A program made the position numbers and the translations under genes. From assembly GCF_004634215.1 (NCBI RefSeq), contig NZ_SMMH01000021.1:1-64000 (forward strand): 64,000 bases of DNA, read 5' to 3'. Of the stretch, positions 38,372-48,309 are shown one piece after another. The DNA comes from Deinococcus fonticola. Its GTDB lineage: Bacteria; Deinococcota; Deinococci; Deinococcales; Deinococcaceae. The notes under the pieces were generated by a model. That model was not told the DNA's origin and did not search any database. It was given only the letters and a program-made list of their open reading frames with translations. Position 1 is the stretch's first letter. Each line of letters begins with the position of its first letter.

Positions 38372-38662
38372 TTACATGGGCAGGCTGTCCGGCTCCTGGG
38401 GCAGGTACGGTGCGGCTTCCTCGAAACCCTCCAGCGCCCCGGGAATCAGAAGCCAGTCGTCGCCCTCACGGGTGGCGAGGTCGCCCTGCACCATGCGGTT
38501 CAGTTCGGCCTGTACGCGCTGCTCGGCGCGGCGCACGGGCAGGTTGTCCGCGCCCTTCACCCCGCGCCAGCGCAGGAAAGCGCGGTGAAACGCAGGCAGC
38601 GCGGACAGCTCCACCCTGCTTTCGAGGGAACGCCAGGACAGGCCGGAGGCGGAATCGGTCAT
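38372..38662 (-). CDS. hypothetical 96-residue protein
   Basis: The soluble protein has segments SLESRVELSALPAFHRAFL, then RRAEQRVQAELNRMVQGDL and WLLIPGALEGFEEAAP. The middle looks like a small winged or helical domain, but I cannot assign a family. CACACT lies six bases before ATG 38662, so it could be leaderless. It is divergent from era. Confidence 0.7.
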   Translation of the reverse strand: MTDSASGLSWRSLESRVELSALPAFHRAFLRWRGVKGADNLPVRRAEQRVQAELNRMVQGDLATREGDDWLLIPGALEGFEEAAPYLPQEPDSLPM

Positions 38663-38752
38663 GCGTTCAGTGTGGCGCGAAAGGCCCGAGTCTGCCTCGT
38701 GGTTCCCTTCATGGGCGCTCAGCTTCAACGTTTTGCATGAGAGAATGGGGGA

Positions 38753-39664
38753 ATGACCGATTCTTCCTCTGCACAGACCCACTCCGGTTTTGTCGCCATC
38801 GTCGGCAAGCCCAACGTGGGTAAAAGCACGCTGCTGAACAGTTTTCTGGGAACGAAAGTGGCCCCCACCAGCCCGCGCCCGCAGACCACGCGCCGGGGCG
38901 TGCGCGGCATTCACACGAATGGAGACCGGCAACTGGTATTCGTGGACACGCCGGGGATGCACAAGCCCAAGGACGCGCTGGGCAAGTACATGAACCACGA
39001 GGTTCACAGCGCGCTCTCCGACGTGGACGCCGTGGTGTGGGTGGTCGATCTGCGCCACCCGCCCACCGACGAGGACAGGCTGGTGGCCAACAGCGTGCGC
39101 GACCTGCCCAAGCCGCTGTTTCTGGTCGGCAACAAGACCGACGCCGCCAAGTACCCGGACGAGGCCATGAAGCTGTACTCGGCGCTGCTGGAGGGCCGCG
39201 ACGGCGAAACGACCGAGACCATGCTGTCGGCACAGAACAACCCCAATGCCGTGTCTACCCTGCGCGAGCAACTGCTGGAGGTGCTGCCCGAGAACCCCTT
39301 CTTCTTCCCGGTAGGCGCCGCCAGTGACCAGAGCCGTGAAATGTGGGCGGCCGAGATCATCCGCGAGGAAGCCATGAAAAAGCTGCGTGACGAGCTGCCC
39401 TACGCCGTGGCGACCCGCGTGAACACCTGGACGGAGCGCGAGGACGGCCTGCAACGCATCGAGGGCGAGATTATCGTCGAGAAGAACCAGCACAAGGGCA
39501 TGGTGATCGGCGCGGGCGGCAAGCAGCTGCGCGAGATCGGGCAGGCGGCCCGCAAGCAGCTGGAGGTCTTCCTGAACCGCAAGGTGTACCTGGGCCTGGA
39601 AGTCATCGTGATTCCGGGCTGGCGCGAGGACGAGGAAGCCCTGCGCGAACTGGGCTACGAGTAA
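38753..39664 (+). CDS. era: GTPase Era
   Basis: Era binds 16S rRNA 3' end and assists 30S maturation. The 303-residue product has the G1 motif GKPNVGKST (about residues 18-26), effector TTRRG, G3 DTPG, G4 GNKTD and a C-terminal KH domain around [18 protein letters not shown] 38753 follows GGGGGA. It ends 140 bases before the NYN gene. Confidence 0.96.
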   Translation: MTDSSSAQTHSGFVAIVGKPNVGKSTLLNSFLGTKVAPTSPRPQTTRRGVRGIHTNGDRQLVFVDTPGMHKPKDALGKYMNHEVHSALSDVDAVVWVVDLRHPPTDEDRLVANSVRDLPKPLFLVGNKTDAAKYPDEAMKLYSALLEGRDGETTETMLSAQNNPNAVSTLREQLLEVLPENPFFFPVGAASDQSREMWAAEIIREEAMKKLRDELPYAVATRVNTWTEREDGLQRIEGEIIVEKNQHKGMVIGAGGKQLREIGQAARKQLEVFLNRKVYLGLEVIVIPGWREDEEALRELGYE

Positions 39665-39800
39665 GCGGCGGCGTGATCAGGAGGAAGTGGACAGGGGTGG
39701 TTCGTGCAGGAACCCGGCCCGGGCTTTATGCCACTTCCAACCTCCTGCCGTATCCTGAACCCGACGCCCTGGTGGCAGGGCATTCATTTTCAGGAGATTC

Positions 39801-40400
39801 ATGATGGAACGTATTGGACTTTTTATTGATGGCGCGAACGTGTACGCGGCGGCCAAACGGCTGGGGTGGAATTTCGACCACCGCAAGATTCTGGAGCACT
39901 TCGCGGGGTACGGGGCGCTGTACAACGCTTTTTATTACACGGCGATTCCCCTGCCGATGGACGACAAGCAGAAGCGCTTTATCGACGCGCTGACCTACAT
40001 GGGGTACACCGTGCGCACCCGGCCGCTGCGCGAAACGGCGGACGAGAACGGTGACACGTCCCGCCGCGCCAGCCTGGACATCGAACTGGTGACCGACCTG
40101 CTGAGCACCGAGGGGCGCTACGACGTGGCGGTGCTGCTGACCGGCGACGGGGATTTCGAGCGCCCGGTCGAGGTGCTGCGGGCGCGTGGCAAACGCATCG
40201 TGGTGGCGTGCATTCCCGAGATGACCAGTTACGAGCTGCGCAACGCCGCCGATGAATACGTGGATTTCAAGGATATTCGGGCCAGCGTCGAGCGCCCCGG
40301 TTACCGTCTGCCCAGCGAGGCGCAGGGAGCGCGCGAACGGGCGGACGGGGGACGGCCTTTTTACGCCAGTGTGGCCCTGAGTGACAGTGATGACCACTGA
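39801..40400 (+). CDS. NYN-domain protein (LabA/DUF88 type)
   Basis: The 199-residue product has the PIN-like NYN nuclease core with acidic residues in IGLFIDGANVYAAAK, LDIELVTDLL and LLTGDGDFERPVEVLRARG. These proteins are predicted endoribonucleases. AGGAG precedes ATG 39801 by five bases. plsX starts within its last bases, so the genes form an operon. Confidence 0.9.
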   Translation: MMERIGLFIDGANVYAAAKRLGWNFDHRKILEHFAGYGALYNAFYYTAIPLPMDDKQKRFIDALTYMGYTVRTRPLRETADENGDTSRRASLDIELVTDLLSTEGRYDVAVLLTGDGDFERPVEVLRARGKRIVVACIPEMTSYELRNAADEYVDFKDIRASVERPGYRLPSEAQGARERADGGRPFYASVALSDSDDH

Positions 40401-41442
40401 CTCGATGACCGCCGATGAGAACCAGATCCCGCTGAGTACGCTGCCTGTTGCCCTGGATGCGTTGGGCGGCGACCACGGCGCGCCGCCCAACGTGGACGGC
40501 GCCGTGCAGGCCGCCAGGGCAGGCGTGCCGGTGCTGCTGGTGGGTGACCGCGTAAAATTGCACGCGGAACTGGGCAAGCACGCGGGCAGCAGCAGCTTGC
40601 CGCTGGAGGTGGTGGACGCTCCGGACGTGATCGGCATGAACGAACACGCCACCGACGTGCGCGGCCGGCCGCAGGCCAGCATCAACGTGTGTATGAAACT
40701 GGTCAAGGAGGGCAAGGCCGCGGCGGCCGTCAGCATGGGGCACAGCGGCGCGACCATGACCGCCGCCCTGTTCACGCTGGGGCGCGTGGGGGGCGTGGAT
40801 CGCCCGGCCATCCTGACCCACCTGCCGGCGCAGGGGGGCTTCACGACGCTGCTGGACGCCGGCGCCAACACCGATGTGCGCCCCACGTACCTGGTGCAGT
40901 GGGCGCGGCTGGCCAGCGTGTACCTCAAGGTGCTGGAAGACCGTGAGAACCCCAGCGTGGGCCTGCTTTCCATTGGCGAGGAAGACCACAAGGGCAGCGG
41001 ACTGGTGGTGGAAACGAACGCCCTGCTGCGCGAGCTGCACGGCAAGGGCGTGAACTTCTACGGCAACGTGGAGGGCCGTGACGTGTTCAAAGGCACCACG
41101 GACATCGTGCTGACCGACGGCTTTACCGGAAACGTGGTGCTGAAACTGGCGGAGGGCGAGGCGAAGGTGCTGTTCGGCTGGGTCAAGGAAGCCCTGAACA
41201 GCAACCTGAAAAGCAAACTGGGCGGCCTGCTGGCCCGCGACGCCCTGCGCGGCCTGGCCGAGCGCATGGATCCCAGCACCTACGGCGCGAGCATCCTGAT
41301 CGGTGTGCGCGGCCTGGCCTTCATCGGTCACGGCAGTGCCGACGCCCGCGCCGTGAAAAATGCCCTGCTGCGGGCCGCGCGTGCCCACGAGGGCAACCTG
41401 ATTCCGCGTCTGGAAGCGGCTTTTCAGGAACAGCCGAAGTAA
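40390..41442 (+). CDS. plsX: phosphate acyltransferase PlsX
   Basis: PlsX makes acyl-phosphate from acyl-ACP for phospholipid synthesis. The 350-residue product has LDALGGDHGAPPNVDGAV, SMGHSGATMTAALFTLGR, and TDGFTGNVVLKLAEG, all family signatures. The start is uncertain: GTG 40381, ATG 40390 and ATG 40405 are all in frame; I chose 40390. All overlap or abut the NYN gene end. It is followed by an inverted repeat at 41454-41493. Confidence 0.95.
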   Translation: MTTDSMTADENQIPLSTLPVALDALGGDHGAPPNVDGAVQAARAGVPVLLVGDRVKLHAELGKHAGSSSLPLEVVDAPDVIGMNEHATDVRGRPQASINVCMKLVKEGKAAAAVSMGHSGATMTAALFTLGRVGGVDRPAILTHLPAQGGFTTLLDAGANTDVRPTYLVQWARLASVYLKVLEDRENPSVGLLSIGEEDHKGSGLVVETNALLRELHGKGVNFYGNVEGRDVFKGTTDIVLTDGFTGNVVLKLAEGEAKVLFGWVKEALNSNLKSKLGGLLARDALRGLAERMDPSTYGASILIGVRGLAFIGHGSADARAVKNALLRAARAHEGNLIPRLEAAFQEQPK

Positions 41443-41453
41443 ACCTCAACCGT

Positions 41454-41493
41454 AGATGGCCGGCACGCTGACTTGATCGCGTTCCTGCCATCT
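41454..41493. repeat. imperfect inverted repeat between plsX and mscS-type gene
   Basis: AGATGGCCGGCACGC (41454-41468) pairs with GCGTTCCTGCCATCT (41479-41493) with two mismatches. No T-run follows, so a classic terminator is not supported. It may act as an mRNA-processing stem or weak terminator just upstream of the MscS promoter area. Confidence 0.55.
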
Positions 41494-41525
41494 GCCCTTA
41501 ACACACTCATGAGAGACTGCCCTTC

Positions 41526-42755
41526 ATGCTGGACGAATTCCTGACTCAGATTGTCAAGCCCGTGGTGTGGCTTAAACTCGCGCTGTCGCTGCTGGTGGCT
41601 TATGCCATCTACCGCTTTGGCCGCACGCTGATCCGGCTGCTGGAACCGCACGTGAATCACCGCCTGCTGCAAGGCGTGAAGTGGCTGTGGCTGCTGTTCG
41701 TGGCGGTGTGCTGGGTGGCGGTGGCGACCCACGCGGCGTACCTGCCGAGTGTGCCTCTCTTCTTCGATCTGGGGCAGGACATCTTCAACGGCCTGCGGGC
41801 CAGTGCGGGGCAGTTCCTGGTGATCGTGGCGCTCTCGCTGATCGGCTGGAACCTGGTGGGGGCACTGAGCAGGCGCATCGTGCCGGACGACGATTTCACG
41901 CGCCGCACGGTACGTATTCAGACCCTCAAAGGCGTGGTGGAAAGCACCCTGAAAGTCCTGATCGTGATCGTCACGCTGATCGGGGCCCTGCAGACGCTGG
42001 GCGTGAACGCGGCGGGCCTGCTGGCCGGGGTGTCGGTGCTGGGCATCGCGGTGGGCTTCGGGGCACAGAGCCTGGTAAAGGACGTGTTCACCGGATTTTT
42101 CATCCTGCTGGAGGATCAGTACGGGGTGGGCGACGTGATTACCGTGAACACCGGGCAACTCTCGGGCACGGTGGAGAAGTTGAACCTGCGCATCACGGCC
42201 CTGCGGGCGCTGGACGGTACTGTTCACATCGTGCCGAACGGGCAAATCAGCACGGTCAGCGTGAGCAGCAAGGACTGGTCGCGGGTGGTGGCGGCGGTGG
42301 ACGTGACCTACAACGCCAACATCAACCAGGCTTTGAAGGTGCTGGAGGCCGTCAGCAACGAGCTGTACAACGATCCCGAGTGGAAGCCGTTCTTTCTGGA
42401 CAAGCCGGAGGTGCAGGGCGTGACGCAACTCGCGCCGGACGGCGTGACCATCCGGGCGCTGTTCAAGGTGCAGCCCAAAAGCCAGTACGCGGTGGGCCGC
42501 GAGTTCAACCGCCGCATCAAGATCGCCATGGATCAGGCCCTGATCGAGATTCCGTCGCCGCAACGCGCCCTGAGTTTCGGGGCGGCCCCGCTGGAGATCA
42601 AGCTGGTGCGCGGTGACCGTCCGCCAGGGTCTGCTTCCACCGCTCCGGTGTCCCCGGCGGCGCCGGCCACCGAGATGACGGCGCATGATCGTCAGAACGC
42701 GCCGGTGAAACCCACCCTGACCCGTGACCCGGAGGCTGGGGAGATTCAGAGCTGA
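41526..42755 (+). CDS. MscS-family mechanosensitive channel
   Basis: The 409-residue protein has three or four N-terminal membrane spans, including GVNAAGLLAGVSVLGIAVGF followed by GAQSLVKDVFTGFFI, the MscS TM3 and pore region. A beta domain (VGDVITVNTGQLSGTVEKLN) and a C-terminal alpha/beta part follow. A proline-rich, disordered tail of about 50 residues extends beyond the family core. Such channels release osmolytes under hypo-osmotic shock. Confidence 0.92.
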   Translation: MLDEFLTQIVKPVVWLKLALSLLVAYAIYRFGRTLIRLLEPHVNHRLLQGVKWLWLLFVAVCWVAVATHAAYLPSVPLFFDLGQDIFNGLRASAGQFLVIVALSLIGWNLVGALSRRIVPDDDFTRRTVRIQTLKGVVESTLKVLIVIVTLIGALQTLGVNAAGLLAGVSVLGIAVGFGAQSLVKDVFTGFFILLEDQYGVGDVITVNTGQLSGTVEKLNLRITALRALDGTVHIVPNGQISTVSVSSKDWSRVVAAVDVTYNANINQALKVLEAVSNELYNDPEWKPFFLDKPEVQGVTQLAPDGVTIRALFKVQPKSQYAVGREFNRRIKIAMDQALIEIPSPQRALSFGAAPLEIKLVRGDRPPGSASTAPVSPAAPATEMTAHDRQNAPVKPTLTRDPEAGEIQS

Positions 42756-42847
42756 ACCGGGCCGCTGAACCGGGCTGAACTTGCACCGGGTACAGACGTG
42801 GTGAATCTGACCGGCAACTTTTCCGGGTGTGTCATCGTACTGGTGGT

Positions 42848-43408
42848 ATGAGCAAACCGAACCCCACCGTCCAGGCGACCCAGGCGCAAATCACGGATAT
42901 GTTTGCCCAGAGCACCACCGTGCTGGCTCAGCCCAACCCCAACACCTTCGAGCGGTTCGAGCGGCGCGGCGGCCTGACGCAGGCGCTGGTGTTCGTGATG
43001 GTGGCGGCGGTGGTCTCGGCCCTGATCGGGGCATTCTTTGCGCCCATGCACGACACGAGTTTCTTCGGGACGTTGTTCAGCCGGCTGATCGGCATTCCCG
43101 CGCAGTTTCTGATCTTTACGGGGGCCGTGTACCTGATTGGCCGCAACCTCTTCAAAGGAACCGGCACCTTCGATGAAGTGACGTACTCGTTCGCCCTGTT
43201 CTACGTGCCCCTCAGCCTCATCGGCAGTGTGCTGGGCATCTTCGGCATTCTGAGCTGGCCGGTGCACCTGCTGGTGTTCCTGGCGATGGTGTACTACGGT
43301 TACCTGGCGGTGCAGTCCAGCCTGAACCTGCGCGACACCACCAGCTCCGTGGCGACCCTGATCCTGAGCGGCCTGGCCAGCATGTGGATCGGTCTGCTGT
43401 TCCTGTAA
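42848..43408 (+). CDS. Yip1-domain membrane protein
   Basis: The 186-residue protein has a soluble N-terminal stretch and about five membrane segments, including FLIFTGAVYLIGRNLF and DEVTYSFALFYVPLSLIGSV, the Yip1 pattern. Bacterial Yip1 proteins have no settled role. ATG 42848 is chosen because the family core follows soon after. A hairpin with six T (43426-43453) ends the unit. Confidence 0.85.
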   Translation: MSKPNPTVQATQAQITDMFAQSTTVLAQPNPNTFERFERRGGLTQALVFVMVAAVVSALIGAFFAPMHDTSFFGTLFSRLIGIPAQFLIFTGAVYLIGRNLFKGTGTFDEVTYSFALFYVPLSLIGSVLGIFGILSWPVHLLVFLAMVYYGYLAVQSSLNLRDTTSSVATLILSGLASMWIGLLFL

Positions 43409-43425
43409 AAAAATCCTGCACCACA

Positions 43426-43453
43426 GGGGAGGCTTTAGTGGCCTCTCTTTTTT
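43426..43453 (+). terminator. terminator after the Yip1 gene
   Basis: GGGAGGC pairs with GCCTCTC (one G.U pair) across a seven-base loop, followed by TTTTTT. Confidence 0.75.
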
Positions 43454-43904
43454 GGCTGGCCGATATAAAAAACAGAGAGCCGTGACTGAATGCGCCCCTC
43501 ACAGCACACCCGGTCACGGCCTATGGCCCTTACGGCTCGCTCAGCATGTCAGGAAAACTCTTTCAAGAGTCTCACACAGCTTACAATCCCCCCGGCAATG
43601 CCCCCGCCACGTGAAAAAAAATACACCACTATGTCACCCCTGTGAAAAAACTCAAATTTTGTTCAAGTGGCGAGAAAAACTGCCCCCGCTGCGCCCCTTC
43701 AAGCGCAGGTTGGAGGGCAGCTTTCTCAATCGGCGTACGCAACGTGGTGAGGAAACGGTGCGGGCCGAGGAAAGCCAGCAGAAGCAAGCAGCCTTTAACC
43801 CCCTCACCGCGGCAACGTTGTTCTCCTTTTCTGTCCCGACGTGAATGCGGGAACAGTCCCCCACGCCGCCCACAACAGCCTTGCTGCCCATTGACAAAGC
43901 CGCC
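43454..43904. other. convergent intergenic region with AT-rich segments
   Basis: This 450-base gap lies downstream of genes on both sides, so no gene start needs it. It is locally AT-rich (around 43600-43680) and has GCCGTGAC (43479-43486) pairing with GTCACGGC (43513-43520), plus ACTCTT-TC-AAGAGT (about 43557-43570). TACAAT at about 43582-43587 could be a -10 box. No ORF with a convincing start was found. It may hold a small RNA or a decayed gene. Confidence 0.4.
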
Positions 43905-44555
43905 TTACACCTCGACGCCGTCCAGGCTGGCAATGCCGGACTTCAGGGCGTACAGGGCCGCCTGGGTGCGGCTGTCCAGGCCCAGTTTGCTGAGCAGGCG
44001 GCTGACGTGGGTTTTGACGGTGGCCTCGCTGACACCCTGGTCGGCGGCAATTTCCTTGTTGCTCTGCCCGTGGGCGATCAGCTGCAACACAATCGTTTCC
44101 TTGGGGGTCAGGCTCTCGCGCATCTCGCCGCCCCGGAAATCGCGCACCAGGCGGCGGGCGGCTTCGGGGTGCAACCGGACTTCACCGCGCGCAGCGGCGT
44201 GAATGGCGTCGGCCAGGGTGTCTGACGACGCGTCCTTGAGCATGTAACTGATCGCCCCGGCCTCAATCGCCCCGTTCACCTTGTGTTCTTCAAGGGTGCT
44301 GGTCAGCGCGATGACCTCGGTGTCGGGCAGCATTTTCCGCAACCGGCGGGTGGCGCTAATGCCGTCCATCACCGGCATCATCAGGTCCATCACGATCACG
44401 TCCGGCGTGAGGTGTTGCGCCTCCTGAAGGGCTTCTTCGCCGTTGGCGGCCTCGCCCACCACCTCGATGTCCGGGTCGAGGCCCAGAAAGAGTTTCAGGC
44501 CCTGGCGCACCACGGCGTGATCGTCGACAAGCAGAACGCGAACAGGTTCAGACAT
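43905..44555 (-). CDS. NarL/LiaR-type response regulator
   Basis: The 216-residue product has a receiver domain (D11-D12, phospho-acceptor Asp57 in VIVMDLMMP, Lys in YMLKDAS) and a LuxR-type HTH (LTPKETIVLQLIAHGQSNKEI, AADQGVSEATVKTHVSRLL). GGAGG precedes the start. It is the third gene of an operon with a beta-repeat protein and a HisKA_3 kinase, the order kinase, envelope protein, regulator. Confidence 0.95.
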   Translation of the reverse strand: MSEPVRVLLVDDHAVVRQGLKLFLGLDPDIEVVGEAANGEEALQEAQHLTPDVIVMDLMMPVMDGISATRRLRKMLPDTEVIALTSTLEEHKVNGAIEAGAISYMLKDASSDTLADAIHAAARGEVRLHPEAARRLVRDFRGGEMRESLTPKETIVLQLIAHGQSNKEIAADQGVSEATVKTHVSRLLSKLGLDSRTQAALYALKSGIASLDGVEV

Positions 44556-44570
44556 CAGGGAAGCCTCCGG

Positions 44571-45587
44571 TTAATCATCTTGCAGGTTGAATTCGCCGCT
44601 GGCGGTGTCTACGAACACGTCGAGTTGCGGGGAACTGGCGGCGGGCGTGCCGGGCGGCAGCAGCAGGGTTTCGCGGTCCGTAAAGCGCACCCGCACGCGC
44701 AGCCCCGGCGGCACGCGCAGGGTCACGTCGCCACTGACCGTGCGAATGTCCAGGTTACCGCGCGTGGCGGGCGGCACGTCGATTTGCACGTCGCCGCTGG
44801 CCGTGGTCACGGTGCCCCGGTTGACCTGGCGGGGCAGGGTCAGGGTCACGTTCCCGCTCTGCGTTCCGGCGTTCAGGGCGTCCACGACGGCCCCGCCCAG
44901 CTCCAGCTGGAGATCGCCGCTCTGCGAGTTGACGCGCAGGGCTTCGGGGGTGGCCCCCTGGGGCGCGGTGACCTCCACCCGGCCACTGCGGGTCACCAGG
45001 GCGTAAGGCCCGCCAGGACGCGACGGGAGGGCCAGATCCAGCCGGCCACTGTCGCTGCGGGCGCTCAGGGCACGCAAACGCAAGCCCGCCAGGTTGATGG
45101 TCTGGTTGCCGCCCACGGTGAGGGTATTGAGGCTCAGCGGCAAAGTCGGCGTCAACGAGGCCCGCAGGCTGTGCTGGAACGGTTCGGGGGAGGGCGGCAG
45201 CACACGGTCGTTCGCCAGCGCCTGCACATACAGTTTGGCAGTGACGTTCACGTTGCGTCCGGCGCGGCGCACGCTGACGTTGACCGGGTTGCGGGTGCGG
45301 TGGCGGGCCTCGCCGCTCAGCAGCAGCGGACTGCGCGGAGGCAGCGGATTGAGCAGCAGGTTGGCGCGGTTGGCTTCAAAGCGCAAGGTGGCGGCCTGGG
45401 CGTAATCGAAGGGCAGCGGGCCGTCCAGCGGCACCTCCAGTGGCGTGAGGGTCGTTTCCAGTCCGGGCGTGGGGCTGAAGGTCGCGCCGCGCCAGGCGAC
45501 CAGCCCACCCAGGACAGCAAGGGCCAGCCCGAGCGCCATGCGCCGCAGCACGGGCCGCAGCGGGCGTGGGGGCGGCAGGGTGGTCAC
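44571..45587 (-). CDS. membrane-anchored beta-repeat protein (DUF4097/toast-rack-like)
   Basis: The 338-residue protein has a short cytoplasmic tail, one membrane segment (RMALGLALAVLGGLVAW) and a periplasmic part built of repeated short strands: SGRLDLALP, SGRVEVTAP, SGDLQLELG, SGNVTLTLP, SGDVQIDVP, SGDVTLRVP, SGEFNLQ. Such repeats match DUF4097 adhesin-like and the toast-rack fold of LiaF. GTG 45587 overlaps the kinase stop; the regulator follows. It is a candidate regulator or sensor component of the kinase. Confidence 0.85.
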   Translation of the reverse strand: MTTLPPPRPLRPVLRRMALGLALAVLGGLVAWRGATFSPTPGLETTLTPLEVPLDGPLPFDYAQAATLRFEANRANLLLNPLPPRSPLLLSGEARHRTRNPVNVSVRRAGRNVNVTAKLYVQALANDRVLPPSPEPFQHSLRASLTPTLPLSLNTLTVGGNQTINLAGLRLRALSARSDSGRLDLALPSRPGGPYALVTRSGRVEVTAPQGATPEALRVNSQSGDLQLELGGAVVDALNAGTQSGNVTLTLPRQVNRGTVTTASGDVQIDVPPATRGNLDIRTVSGDVTLRVPPGLRVRVRFTDRETLLLPPGTPAASSPQLDVFVDTASGEFNLQDD

Positions 45588-47311
45588 GCCCGGACCTCCT
45601 GCGGCGCGGCCCTGGCCACCTGACTGGCCGGCAACGTCAGCGTGAGCGTGGTGCCCTGGCCCTCGGCGCTCTGGACATGCAGGGTTCCGCCCGCCCCGGC
45701 GGCGCGTTCGCGCATGCTGCGCTGGCCCAGTGAACCCGGCCGGGGAGCCTGCGGGTCGAAGCCGCGCCCGTCATCCTGCACGGTCAAAACCACCTGAAGA
45801 CCGTCCTGGCGCACGGCCAGGCACACCTGCGTGGCGCGGGCGTGCTTCACCACGTTGTGCAGGGCTTCTTGCATGACGCGGTAGGCGGCGGCCTGCGCGT
45901 CCGGCGTCAGGGGCGGTTCCTCGTTCAATTCAGCCTGCACCTTCAGGCCGTGGCGGGCTTCCAGGGCGCGGGCGTGCTGCGTCAGGGCCGCGATCAGCCC
46001 GCCTTCCTCCAGCGCGTCGGGGCGCAGGCTGAACAGCAGGGCCTTCATCTCGCTGACGCCGCCTTCGGCCAGGTTGATGGTGTACTCCAGGCTGGCCCGC
46101 GTCCGCTCGGGGTCGCGCTCCAGCGTGGCGCGGGCGGTCTTGGCCCCCAGCGAAATGCCGTACAGCGCCTGCGCCACGCTGTCGTGCAGCTCACGGGCCA
46201 GCCGGGCGCGTTCCTGCTCGCCGGCCCGCACGCCCGCCCGTTCGATCAGCTGCGCGGCGTGCAGGGCCGTCCCGGCGTGATCGGCGATGCTCAGCAAAAA
46301 GGCCAGTTCGTCCTGTCCGGGGCGCACCCCCGGCGCGTAGCCGGCCCGCAGCGTGCCGCCCTGAAGGCCGGCACTGGCCGGCAGGCTCACCGGCAGGGCG
46401 GCCAGCACCCGGTCGTCCGGGGTCACGTGCACGCTGGCCTCACCGGGCGCCGGCAGCGGCTCCAGCGGCCCACTCAGGTCGTCCGGGCCAGCCGTGGCCC
46501 GCAGCGTCCCCTCTGGGGTCAGCAGCGCCACCGTGCGGGCGGTGCTGGCCGCGCGGGCCTGCTCGGTCAGGTCAGCCAGGGTGGCTTGCAGGTCATCCCC
46601 CAGGGCCACGCTGCCGGCGGCGCGGCGCAGGGCGATCACCTCGCGCCGGGCGGCTTCCACGCCCACCTCCCGCGCCAGCAGGCCCGCCGCCAGGCGCACC
46701 CACATGCGGCCCATCAGGTTCAGCACCCCCGCCGTGACCAGCGTGGCCCCCACCCCCATCACGAACAGTCCTGCGATGGAGATTGCCGACAGGTGCCAGG
46801 TTCGGTCCCCCCAGGACAGGCGAAACCACTCCGGATACCAGAACCACAGCGGCGACCCCAGCCCCACCACCATGACCTCCAGCAGAACCACCAGTACCGC
46901 CCAGCACAGCACCACCAGCGGAAACTGAATGGCGTGAAACAGCAGCGCGCGGTAGGTCGCGCCCTCACTCAGGGTGGCCCGCAGCCAGGGCATGACGCCC
47001 TGGTACACCGGCGGCCACGCCGGACGCGCGAAGCGCAGCCCGAGGAGCCGCGCCAGCCAGCGCTGCACCTCCGCAAAGCCCCCCACCAGCCACAGGCACC
47101 CCAGCAGCAGCCCCGCGCCCACCAGCACCGGCAAGGTCGTGACGCCCGCCAGCACCCCAGCGAACATCACCCCGTAAATCACGCCGCTGAGCGGCAACGC
47201 CAGCACAATGTAAAGCGCCACGCGCACGGTACGCAGGTGCAGCACCTCGGAAAAAGTACCCTCACGCGGCGTCACCTCCTGCTGTTCCCACGGCGTCACG
47301 CTGACCATCAT
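45584..47311 (-). CDS. sensor histidine kinase (HisKA_3, LiaS-like)
   Basis: The 575-residue protein starts with four membrane segments and a GAF-like region (residues about 230-370), then a HisKA_3 phosphoacceptor ([20 protein letters not shown]). The ATPase domain has [17 protein letters not shown] and [12 protein letters not shown]. The start at 47311 (ATG ATG) has TAAGTT seven bases upstream. It would detect envelope or membrane stress and phosphorylate the downstream NarL-type regulator. Confidence 0.9.
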   Translation of the reverse strand: MMVSVTPWEQQEVTPREGTFSEVLHLRTVRVALYIVLALPLSGVIYGVMFAGVLAGVTTLPVLVGAGLLLGCLWLVGGFAEVQRWLARLLGLRFARPAWPPVYQGVMPWLRATLSEGATYRALLFHAIQFPLVVLCWAVLVVLLEVMVVGLGSPLWFWYPEWFRLSWGDRTWHLSAISIAGLFVMGVGATLVTAGVLNLMGRMWVRLAAGLLAREVGVEAARREVIALRRAAGSVALGDDLQATLADLTEQARAASTARTVALLTPEGTLRATAGPDDLSGPLEPLPAPGEASVHVTPDDRVLAALPVSLPASAGLQGGTLRAGYAPGVRPGQDELAFLLSIADHAGTALHAAQLIERAGVRAGEQERARLARELHDSVAQALYGISLGAKTARATLERDPERTRASLEYTINLAEGGVSEMKALLFSLRPDALEEGGLIAALTQHARALEARHGLKVQAELNEEPPLTPDAQAAAYRVMQEALHNVVKHARATQVCLAVRQDGLQVVLTVQDDGRGFDPQAPRPGSLGQRSMRERAAGAGGTLHVQSAEGQGTTLTLTLPASQVARAAPQEVRA

Positions 47312-47494
47312 GCGCCAGAACTTAAGCCCACACCAGCGCAAACGCGTCCCCCTAAAGGCGGAGAGCACGCGCCGCCGGCTCATTGCTGCATGATTTCTGC
47401 ACTCGGGGTCACCTTCGTCACCCTAAGGAGAGTACCTGCCTACCTTCGGGGCCAGGGGTCATGTCCATTGGCCCCTCTGCTCTACACTTCCGCT

Positions 47495-47806
47495 ATGAGT
47501 GAACGAATACAGGTCGGATCCGCCGACACTTATCCGCCCGGCTGGCAGGGCACCGTGGATATGGGAGGCGTCAGCGTGCTGGTCGTGAATCACCAGGGGC
47601 AGTTCTACGCCCTGCGCAACAACTGCACCCACAAGGACTACCCGCTGCTGGGCGGCGACATGCAGGACGGCAAGATCACCTGCGAGAAACACGGCGGCAA
47701 ATTCGAGCTGGAGACTGGCAAGGCCCGGGCGCTGCCGGCCGTCAAGCCGGTCAAACTCTTCCGTGCAGAAGTCGAGGGCGGCATGCTGTACGTGCAGGAA
47801 CTGTAA
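47495..47806 (+). CDS. small Rieske-type [2Fe-2S] protein
   Basis: The 103-residue protein has a Rieske fold with ligands in [13 protein letters not shown] (CTH) and [14 protein letters not shown] (CEKH), as in Rieske ferredoxins of dioxygenases and NirD-like proteins. It lacks a signal peptide and is cytosolic. TACACT (47483-47488) ends six bases before ATG 47495. Partner unknown. Confidence 0.9.
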   Translation: MSERIQVGSADTYPPGWQGTVDMGGVSVLVVNHQGQFYALRNNCTHKDYPLLGGDMQDGKITCEKHGGKFELETGKARALPAVKPVKLFRAEVEGGMLYVQEL

Positions 47807-48309
47807 AACCTGGGCACTGTGGTTCAACTTTCTTGCAGACAATCGGAACTGAACCCGTCAGGTGTGTTGGTGCTGAGCCCAGGGCTATGCAGTGGAAGCA
47901 GACCACGGAGAAACGTTATTCCCTAGGCTCGCGTCACAGGTTCGTCACACACTATCGGCAACTGTATTTTTTAGGCTTTCTTCATTTCAGGGCGCATGCG
48001 GTCTTCCTGGATAGATCGCTATGCTATAGGGGCATCCCCGCCGGATGAGGCCCTTTGTAGATCCGTTTTTTCTCTTCCAGCAGTTCTCCGAATTACGCGC
48101 TCTGTGGAACAACGCCCTGGAGCGCGGCATTCTCTGTCCTGCTCGCCTAAATTCACTGGCTCCGCTCAGACAAAATCACTGCGTTCTTTTGTCGAATGCT
48201 TTAGTAAGGATCGACATCTTCATGACGAGAAGGCAGAGCGGCAGACTTTACCGATGGAGCAATGTCGCCAGTAAGTGTTATGAGAGTACGGCTTCATGAT
48301 ACTCATGGC
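47807..48309. other. 503-base intergenic region upstream of the FlgT-like gene
   Basis: No ORF with family features occurs here. The sequence is less GC-rich than most of the window and has several A/T-rich patches (near 47965-47990 and 48061-48080). TATGCTATAG at about 48019-48028 is a possible -10 region. GATACT ends six bases before ATG 48310, which could give a leaderless start instead. This is a long control region for the exported-protein triad that follows. Confidence 0.45.
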
